NCBI GenBank assembly: GCA_041744375.1
Contig: JBGTLA010000181.1
Location: forward strand, 1 to 15,457
Reading direction: 5' to 3'
Length of the DNA stretch: 15,457 nt
DNA from: JBGTLA01 sp041744375
GTDB lineage: Bacteria; Actinomycetota; Acidimicrobiia; Spongiisociales; ZC4RG35
Part shown: one piece after another, positions 1-5,762 of the stretch
How the letters are laid out: each line of letters starts with the position of its first letter
How positions within the stretch are numbered: the first letter of the stretch is position 1
Position numbers and translations under genes: made by a program
The notes under the pieces: generated by a model
The model's input: the letters and a program-made list of their open reading frames with translations, nothing else
What the model was told of the DNA's origin: nothing
Database searches by the model: none

Positions 1-724
1 CCACCGCCGCGCCCACGGAGTGGGTGCCCGACCGGCGGCCCAACTCCTGTCCGCCTCCGTGCACCACCGGCTCGAGCGGGATCCCTCCCTTGACGACGAG
101 AACGCCCGCCCCTTTCGGCCCTCCCACCTTGTGGGCGGCGACGGTGAGGAGATCCACGTCGGCGGCGCCCACGTCCTCAGACGCCATGGCTTGGACGGCA
201 TCGGTGTGGATGAGTGTCGCCGGGTTGGCCGCCCGCACGGCGGCAGCGATCTCACCGACCGGCTGAACCACGCCGGTTTCGTTGTTGGCCCACATAACCG
301 AGACCACCGCCGTGTCTGCCCGCACCGCCCCGGCCACCTCGTCTACGTCCACCCTCCCCAGCGGATCCACCCTCACCACGGTCACCTCACAGCCGATCGA
401 TCCGAGGAATCGGGCCGACTCCAGCACCGCCTCGTGCTCGGTGGCCACGGTTACGATGCCTCCCCTCCGCCCCTGGGCGAGGGCAGCGCCCTTCACGGCC
501 AGATTGTCGGATTCTGTCCCGCCCCCGGTAAAGACCACCTCGAGCGGAAGACAGCCGAGCACGGCCGCCACCCGCTCCCGCGCCCCCTCGAGGGCGTCTT
601 TGGCCCTCCGGGACACGGCGTGGATACCCGAGGGGTTACCGAAGGCGTCACTCCAGAACGGCTCCATCTCCGTGGCCACCCCCGGGCGCATCGGAGTCGT
701 GGCCGCGTGATCGACGTACAGCAT
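1..724 (-). CDS. iscS: Cysteine desulfurase, NifS/IscS family (partial, C-terminus off the left edge)
   Basis: The first 241 residues of a class V, PLP-dependent aminotransferase-fold enzyme are visible; it begins with ATG at 722-724 and reads without interruption to base 1. The family removes sulfur from L-cysteine as an enzyme persulfide for Fe-S cluster assembly and tRNA thiolation in the cytoplasm. Visible landmarks are the N-terminal YVDHAATTP, the cofactor-phosphate loop TGGGTESDN at 66-74, the pyridine-stacking His97 in ATEHE, NNETG at 147-151, the cofactor-nitrogen Asp175 in HTDAVQ, and the Schiff-base Lys199 in AHKVGGPKG. The active-site cysteine loop, normally near residue 325, lies outside the window, so activity and NifS/IscS subgroup cannot be checked. 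The start lies 44 bp after the preceding gene, and no strong ribosome binding site is seen. In many actinobacteria an mnmA gene follows such an iscS-like gene, but that region is not in view. Confidence 0.95.
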   Translation of the reverse strand, partial: MLYVDHAATTPMRPGVATEMEPFWSDAFGNPSGIHAVSRRAKDALEGARERVAAVLGCLPLEVVFTGGGTESDNLAVKGAALAQGRRGGIVTVATEHEAVLESARFLGSIGCEVTVVRVDPLGRVDVDEVAGAVRADTAVVSVMWANNETGVVQPVGEIAAAVRAANPATLIHTDAVQAMASEDVGAADVDLLTVAAHKVGGPKGAGVLVVKGGIPLEPVVHGGGQELGRRSGTHSVGAAV

Positions 725-768
725 CGGCCAATGGTCTCACAGCGGCGGCTCGTTCGGGTCGCCAGATG

Positions 769-3700
769 TCACGGTCCGACGGCGTAGACCCAGCCGTCGC
801 GACTGGCGATGAAGACCACACCGTCGACCACGGCCGGAGAGCCCTGCACCGTGTTGCCCGTCTGCCAGGTCCACAGGGGACTTCCGTCGGTGGCATCGAC
901 GGCGTGGACCACACCGTCGGCCGATCCGAAGTAGACGGTGTCGTTGGCCACCACCGGCGCCGCCGTGATGAGCCCATCCGCTACGACGGTGGAAGGCGGC
1001 CACACGTCGGCGCTCTCCCGATCCGGCAGAAGATCGATGGCGTACAGGAAACGGCCGTCGGCCAGGTACATCACATCGCCGACGACGGCGGGGGCTATCT
1101 CCACAGCCCGTTCCGTGACGTAGAGCTGGAGACGGTTGGGTACCGAGCCCGCGCAGGCACCGGCCGGGAGGGTGTGAATGGTGAAGCCCCGTGTCGGCAC
1201 GTACACGACGCCGTCGGCCACGATCGGATTGACGGTGATGGGCTCACCCGCCGTGAACACGCACACGTTGCTGCCGTCGACCATGTCGACCAGATGCAAC
1301 TCGCCTCCTTCGGTGCCCACATAGAGGACCCCGTCCTCATCGAGAGACAGTGCCGCCGAGATCGGCCCCAGGTCGGATTCGGCCTCGGCTTCCTCAGAGT
1401 CGGGGTAGGTCCACACGATCTCTCCCGTGTTGAGGTCGAGCCCGTAGACCACGCCGGTGCTGGTGGCGACGGCGACGCGGTCCTCGAACACCACCGGCGA
1501 GGAGCGAATCGCCGCCCCCAACGATCTCGGTGTCTGCCACACCTCAGGGCGGCCCGCCTGGATCGCATCGCGAGCGCGGATCGTGCCGTCGTGGCTCACC
1601 ACCAAAGCGAGCATGGCACTCTGGCCCTCCCCCAACGTGACCCGGCCCATCCCCGGCGCCGCTGAGATCTCCCCGCCGGTGCTCATGCGCCAGGCCTCCG
1701 TGCCGGTCGTTTGATCCAAGGCATAGAAGGTTCCGTCGGCGCTCCCCACCAGGACATTGGACCCGTATGCCACCGGGGAGGCATCGACCCGAGCGGCTGT
1801 CGAGAACCTCCAGTAGAAGCCGTTCACCTCTCTGGCTCCGGCGCTGGCCACGAAACCGCTGCGCCCCTGGTCGCCGCGATAGAACGCATCGCCCGTCACC
1901 CGATCCACCGGCGGCGACAGCTCCGTCTGTTCGAGGGTGAGCTCGGGCTCCTCGGGCGGAGGAGCGGTCACCTGCACCAACACCGTCGACGGCGGGGCTT
2001 GCAATTGCATCTCGGATACGGCCCAAGCGGTGCCTCCCGCCAGCGCCACCACCATCAAACCGGCCGCCACCACCTGGAGGGGGCGCACGATGCGGCGACG
2101 CCGGACCAGGCCACCGCTTCGACGCTGCGCCGGGCTTAGCACGACATCCACCCCCGCCAGGCCCGCCCGACGAAGAGCCTTGTCCAGCGCCACCGACTCG
2201 GCTTGGCGTTCGTCGTCGACTGAAGGCTCCGGCGCCGTCAGAGCTTCCTGTACAGACGTGAGCGACCTCCAGTCGTCTTCCCATCCCGCCGGGAGACGGC
2301 TCTCGATGTCACGGATCGCCCGCACGGCCGGCGCCGCCACCGGTTCCTGCCACAGTCTCCCCGCGGTAGCGGCACGGGCTGCCAGCATCGGGTTTCCCAG
2401 TTCGACCGCCTGCTCCAGTGCCACCTGGGCGACTTCCCTGTCCTTGCGCTTGCCCTTCTCGGCGATCACACACAGCAGCTCGGCTGCCCACCCTTTCAAA
2501 CCCGACTGAAGCATGAGGTCGGCCAGGTCGACGGCTTCCTGGTCGGGCAGGGGGCGGCCGGCGGCAACCTCGATCTCTATATGAATCGCCCGAGCGCGGA
2601 CACGCCACCGCCAACCGTTCGGGCCTTCGGGTGTGGCGAGAGCCGCCGCTTCGATCTCCTCGGTTGCTTCTTCGATGCGGCCCAATCGCAGGAAGGCGAG
2701 CGCCCGACCGCAGCGAGCGACATTCTCCCAAGCCGGCAACTGTCGTTCGACGAGGTCCAGCACCCGATCGGCGGCGGCAAGGGACTCCTCATAGCGGCCG
2801 AATGCCAGATTTCCGTCTGTCAGCGCCAGCTCCGCCAAGAACACCGGCCCCTCGACGTCGGCCCGATCGGCCAGTTCTTCGGCCGTGCTGACCGCCTCGA
2901 GGCCTGCGGCCGGCCGCCCCGCCGCGAACAGGGCACGCGCCCTCCACGCTTCCTTGTCGGCCACAGAGCCGTCCCCTTCGAGATCGGCGGCCTGCTGACG
3001 CAGACCCGCGAATGCCATCTCGGCCCTGGCCACCTCTCCCCGGTCGAACATGATCCAGGCACGGTTCACGGCGGCATAGAACCGCTGGTGTTCCGACGAG
3101 TCGCTCTCGAGCAGCCCTTTGGCCTTCTCGGACATCACATCGGCCTCGGCAGTGAATCCGATCCGGTGTAGAGCCTGAGCCCGAAAGCTGGTCAGCGAAC
3201 CCAGCTTGCCCGTCTCGCCGAGACGAGCGGCCTCCCACTCCCCTGCGGCCAGGATCCGCTCGGCCTCCTGGGGCCTTTGTCGGTCGTCGGCCAGGGCAGC
3301 CGCAAACCCGAGGGCATCGATCCGTTCGACGCCCTCGAGCAGGGCGACGGCTTTGTCGATATGCGCAACGGCCCAGTCGGAGCGGCCGGCTAGTCGGAGG
3401 AAGCGGGCACATACGAGGTGGAGATGGCCGAGATCGAGGTCGGCACCCCGACCGACCTCTTCGGCCGCTTCGAGCGCAGAGCTGGCCAAATGGAAAGCCT
3501 CCGCCAGGGCGAGGCTCCTCTCCGCCGCGGCCACGGCCGCCACCAGGTGAGGGAAGGCCGCCGCCGATTCGCCGGCCGCCAGCCAGAGATGGCCGATGAC
3601 GTCCGGAGAACCCCCGACTGCCTCGAGGGTCTCGGCCAGCCGGGACGCCACATAGCCGGTTCGCGCCTCGCCGACCTCGAAACGCACCACGCAGGAGAAA

Positions 3701-4341
3701 CCGGTCCTCGTCTCACGCAAGAGGCCCTCGTCGACGAGCTGTTCCGCCACCGTCAATGCCTCTCCCTCCGACACTTCGAGAAGACGCGCCGCTACCGGGA
3801 CCGAGATCGATTGACCTGTCAGACCGGCGGCGATGACCAGATCTGCTCCCACCAGTCCGCTCGGAATCGTTGCCAACTCCTCGTCGCTCGCCCCCGCCTG
3901 GATGCGATGCACGGTCACGTGCCGACGAGCGACGTCGGCCAGCCGTTCGATTCCCCAACCCTCGACCCCCGCCAGCGGACGGTGGGCGAGCACCATCAGC
4001 AGGTGGCGAGTGGGATCCTTGACGAGACGCTGCAGACGGCCCAGGGAGGTCGAGTCCACCCACTGCGCGTCCTCGACGACGATCGCCCCTTCCCGCACTT
4101 CGTCGAGGGTCAGCTCTTCGGCCACACCGCCCACCTGCGAGCGCGTCGCCTCAGCTCCCGCCACCCGTGCTACCGGGGCGCGGCCGGAGAGGAGATCGTC
4201 TGCCGCCGCTGCCGTCCCGTCCGCTGACTCGATGATCACGACCACGGTGCCCGTCCCCGTCGACAAGTCACTGTCGGGGCCGGTCAGATCGGGTGTTGTG
4301 CCCGCGTTCGTGCCTTCAACCGGAAAACCCTCCTGACCCAT
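769..4341 (-). CDS. Degenerate STAND/LuxR-type ATPase - TPR - membrane segment - PQQ-type beta-propeller fusion protein
   Basis: A protein of about 1190 residues with no recognised name. From the ATG at 4341, residues about 32-140 resemble the nucleotide-binding domain of MalT/LuxR-type STAND ATPases. The Walker B stretch IVVEDAQWVD (Asp91) is clear, but the P-loop position reads ESADGTAAAADD, without the GxGK(S/T) lysine. Residues about 172-231 look like the winged-helix part of such proteins. Alanine-rich, TPR-like helices follow to about 730. A basic stretch (RRRRIVRP) precedes one membrane segment at about 755-775, so the N-terminus should be cytoplasmic and the C-terminus outside. From about 820 to the end, eight repeats of the type VYFGSADGVVHAVD mark a PQQ/BamB-like eight-bladed propeller. 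No DNA-binding C-terminus is present. Function is unknown; a scaffold or sensor linking an outside ligand to cytoplasmic partners is possible. An in-frame TTG at 4398 would add 19 residues. I prefer 4341 because a promoter-like pair fits a leaderless start there. Confidence 0.85.
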   Translation of the reverse strand: MGQEGFPVEGTNAGTTPDLTGPDSDLSTGTGTVVVIIESADGTAAAADDLLSGRAPVARVAGAEATRSQVGGVAEELTLDEVREGAIVVEDAQWVDSTSLGRLQRLVKDPTRHLLMVLAHRPLAGVEGWGIERLADVARRHVTVHRIQAGASDEELATIPSGLVGADLVIAAGLTGQSISVPVAARLLEVSEGEALTVAEQLVDEGLLRETRTGFSCVVRFEVGEARTGYVASRLAETLEAVGGSPDVIGHLWLAAGESAAAFPHLVAAVAAAERSLALAEAFHLASSALEAAEEVGRGADLDLGHLHLVCARFLRLAGRSDWAVAHIDKAVALLEGVERIDALGFAAALADDRQRPQEAERILAAGEWEAARLGETGKLGSLTSFRAQALHRIGFTAEADVMSEKAKGLLESDSSEHQRFYAAVNRAWIMFDRGEVARAEMAFAGLRQQAADLEGDGSVADKEAWRARALFAAGRPAAGLEAVSTAEELADRADVEGPVFLAELALTDGNLAFGRYEESLAAADRVLDLVERQLPAWENVARCGRALAFLRLGRIEEATEEIEAAALATPEGPNGWRWRVRARAIHIEIEVAAGRPLPDQEAVDLADLMLQSGLKGWAAELLCVIAEKGKRKDREVAQVALEQAVELGNPMLAARAATAGRLWQEPVAAPAVRAIRDIESRLPAGWEDDWRSLTSVQEALTAPEPSVDDERQAESVALDKALRRAGLAGVDVVLSPAQRRSGGLVRRRRIVRPLQVVAAGLMVVALAGGTAWAVSEMQLQAPPSTVLVQVTAPPPEEPELTLEQTELSPPVDRVTGDAFYRGDQGRSGFVASAGAREVNGFYWRFSTAARVDASPVAYGSNVLVGSADGTFYALDQTTGTEAWRMSTGGEISAAPGMGRVTLGEGQSAMLALVVSHDGTIRARDAIQAGRPEVWQTPRSLGAAIRSSPVVFEDRVAVATSTGVVYGLDLNTGEIVWTYPDSEEAEAESDLGPISAALSLDEDGVLYVGTEGGELHLVDMVDGSNVCVFTAGEPITVNPIVADGVVYVPTRGFTIHTLPAGACAGSVPNRLQLYVTERAVEIAPAVVGDVMYLADGRFLYAIDLLPDRESADVWPPSTVVADGLITAAPVVANDTVYFGSADGVVHAVDATDGSPLWTWQTGNTVQGSPAVVDGVVFIASRDGWVYAVGP

Positions 4342-4348
4342 GGCTGTG

Positions 4349-4378
4349 AGTAAAGCGTGTTGCGAGTGGACATGTCGA
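4349..4378 (-). promoter_or_regulatory. Putative promoter for a leaderless transcript of the STAND-propeller gene
   Basis: On the minus strand TCGACA (4378-4373) resembles a -35 box (TTGACA, 5 of 6). It is followed after 18 bases by TTTACT (4354-4349; 4 of 6 to TATAAT). Seven bases then separate it from the ATG at 4341, which would put the transcription start at or next to the A of the start codon. No Shine-Dalgarno sequence precedes this ATG, which agrees with a leaderless mRNA, common in Actinobacteria. This is pattern matching only. Confidence 0.4.
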
Positions 4379-4427
4379 CCCGACGGGGTCCCCGACAACC
4401 CGCCCGCTGTGGAAGACTCAAACCATC

Positions 4428-4892
4428 ATGTCGCTGCTATCCGGTCGAATCGTGGTGTCGGTCGTGATCGACGCTCCCCTGGCGCGGGTGTGGGAGGCAG
4501 CCGCCGACCTCGGCTCACATTCCGAATGGATGGCGGATGCCGAGTCGATCTCCTTTGAGACCGACTCCCGGTCGGGGTTGGGGACACGGATGCGTGTTGC
4601 GACCAAGGTGGGGCCCCTGCGGACCAACGACCTGATGGAGGTCGTGGAGTGGCAAGAGGGCCGCTCGATCGGGGTGCGCCATTCCGGACTCATCACCGGG
4701 CAAGGACGGTTCGTTCTGTCTCCGGTGGCCGGGGGCACGCAGTTCTCCTGGGCCGAGCGCCTCACCTTTCCTTGGTGGCTGGGAGGACCGCTGACCGCCT
4801 CGCTGGCCCGCCCGATCCTCAGATGGGTGTGGCACCGCAACCTAGCCGGCCTCAAACGGTTGCTGGAGGGTGGTCAGCTCCCCGAGAAGTGA
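4428..4892 (+). CDS. SRPBCC-fold (polyketide cyclase/START-like) protein
   Basis: A 154-residue protein matching the SRPBCC superfamily, which forms a hydrophobic ligand cavity closed by a long C-terminal helix. The N-terminal pattern VVIDAPLARVWEAAADL followed by SEWM near residue 35 is the usual beta1-helix opening of these domains. The middle is alternating beta strands (GLGTRMRVATKVGPLR, then MEVVEWQEGRSIGV). The end is a tryptophan-rich helix with HRNLAGLKRLLEG. There is no signal peptide, so it should be cytoplasmic. Ligand and reaction are unknown; members bind lipids, polyketides or act as coenzyme Q-type chaperones. No Shine-Dalgarno sequence is seen before the ATG, so it may be leaderless. 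It is divergent from the large propeller gene, and its last 19 bases overlap the end of the convergent enoyl-CoA hydratase gene. Confidence 0.8.
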   Translation: MSLLSGRIVVSVVIDAPLARVWEAAADLGSHSEWMADAESISFETDSRSGLGTRMRVATKVGPLRTNDLMEVVEWQEGRSIGVRHSGLITGQGRFVLSPVAGGTQFSWAERLTFPWWLGGPLTASLARPILRWVWHRNLAGLKRLLEGGQLPEK

Positions 4893-5641
4893 GGCTTGCG
4901 CTTCCCCAGGAAGGCGCCGACGCCTTCTTTGGCATCTTCGGTGGAGAAGGCGGCGGCGAACTCGGTCGCCTCGATCTCCAGAGCTCTCGTCATGGGTTGG
5001 CCCCATCCGTCATTCATCGCCTTCTTGGCGGCCGCCAACGCCTTGGTCGGTCCTTCAGCCCATTGGGCGGCATCGTCCAGCGCCACATCGAGGAGCTCCC
5101 CGGCGGCCACGACCCGATCGGCCAGTCCGAGCGCCTCGGCCTCCTCGGCGGCGACGTGACGACCAGAGAAAACGATCTCCTTGGCGGCCTGATGACCGAC
5201 GATGCGGGGGAGACGCTGGGTACCGCCCGCCCCAGGAATGAGCCCGAGCATGATCTCCGGCTGCCCCACCTTGGCGTCGTCCGAAAGGTATCTGAAGTCG
5301 GCTGCCAGCGCCAGTTCCAGCCCCCCGCCGAGAGCAAACCCTCTCACGGCGGCGATGGTGGGCTTGGCCAGGCGCTCCAATGCCCAGATGGCACCCGCCA
5401 GCAATCCGGCGAGGCTGTCCTCGGTTCCCGAGTCGAACGCCGCCTGAAACCCGGTGATGTCGGCCCCGGCGGCGAAGTGCGGCTCACCGGTCACCACCAC
5501 CGCCCGCACGGACGGATCCTCACACTCTCTGAATGCCGCCAAGAGATCGGAGGACAATTCGGCGCTCAGCGCATTGACTGGAGACCGGTCGAGACGGACG
5601 AGGGCAACCGCATCGTGATAGGAAAGAGCGACCAGTGACAT
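4874..5641 (-). CDS. Enoyl-CoA hydratase/isomerase (crotonase family)
   Basis: A 255-residue crotonase-fold enzyme, the normal length for single-domain enoyl-CoA hydratases. The expected reaction is addition of water to trans-2-enoyl-CoA in fatty-acid or amino-acid degradation in the cytoplasm. Oxyanion-hole segments are visible at AAGADI (58-62) and GGGLEL (105-110). The two catalytic acids of rat mitochondrial hydratase (Glu144 and Glu164) correspond to Glu109 in GGGLELALAAD and Glu129 in GQPEIMLG. GLIPGAGGTQRLPR follows, a strong match to true hydratases rather than isomerases that lack one glutamate. The start is supported by GGAGG eight bases upstream. It lies 121 bp downstream of the GNAT/acyl-CoA synthetase gene and may belong to the same transcript or have its own promoter. 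Substrate chain length cannot be told. Confidence 0.93.
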   Translation of the reverse strand: MSLVALSYHDAVALVRLDRSPVNALSAELSSDLLAAFRECEDPSVRAVVVTGEPHFAAGADITGFQAAFDSGTEDSLAGLLAGAIWALERLAKPTIAAVRGFALGGGLELALAADFRYLSDDAKVGQPEIMLGLIPGAGGTQRLPRIVGHQAAKEIVFSGRHVAAEEAEALGLADRVVAAGELLDVALDDAAQWAEGPTKALAAAKKAMNDGWGQPMTRALEIEATEFAAAFSTEDAKEGVGAFLGKRKPHFSGS

Positions 5642-5649
5642 ACCAGGGA

Positions 5650-5654
5650 CCTCC
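5650..5654 (-). promoter_or_regulatory. Ribosome binding site of the enoyl-CoA hydratase gene
   Basis: GGAGG on the minus strand lies eight bases before the ATG at 5641 and fixes that start. Confidence 0.75.
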
Positions 5655-5702
5655 GGTGGTTGAGGTCACCGACTGTACCGACGCTCCCGGTTGACCGCTC
5701 AC

Positions 5703-5718
5703 GGTTCGGGAACGAACC
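5703..5718. promoter_or_regulatory. Inverted repeat GGTTCG-ggaa-CGAACC, possible operator
   Basis: A perfect 6-bp inverted repeat with a 4-base centre lies in the 121-bp gap upstream of the enoyl-CoA hydratase gene, 62 bases from its start. Size and symmetry fit the site of a dimeric repressor such as a TetR-family protein. It could equally be a weak hairpin after the upstream gene. A possible -10 element TACAGT lies nearer the start on the minus strand (about 5672-5677), with no convincing -35. Confidence 0.3.
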
Positions 5719-5762
5719 CGGTGCGGAAAGATGGATGATGAATGGAGCGAGCGAGCCTGGCG

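Noticed and set aside
766..1665. Plus-strand open frame of 299 codons opposite the propeller domain
   Set aside because: Its Arg/His/Gly-rich composition is typical of antisense reading; the minus strand shows regular propeller repeats.
4874..4892. 19-base tail-to-tail overlap of the SRPBCC and enoyl-CoA hydratase genes as an error or frameshift sign
   Set aside because: Both C-termini look complete for their families, and short convergent overlaps are normal in compact genomes.
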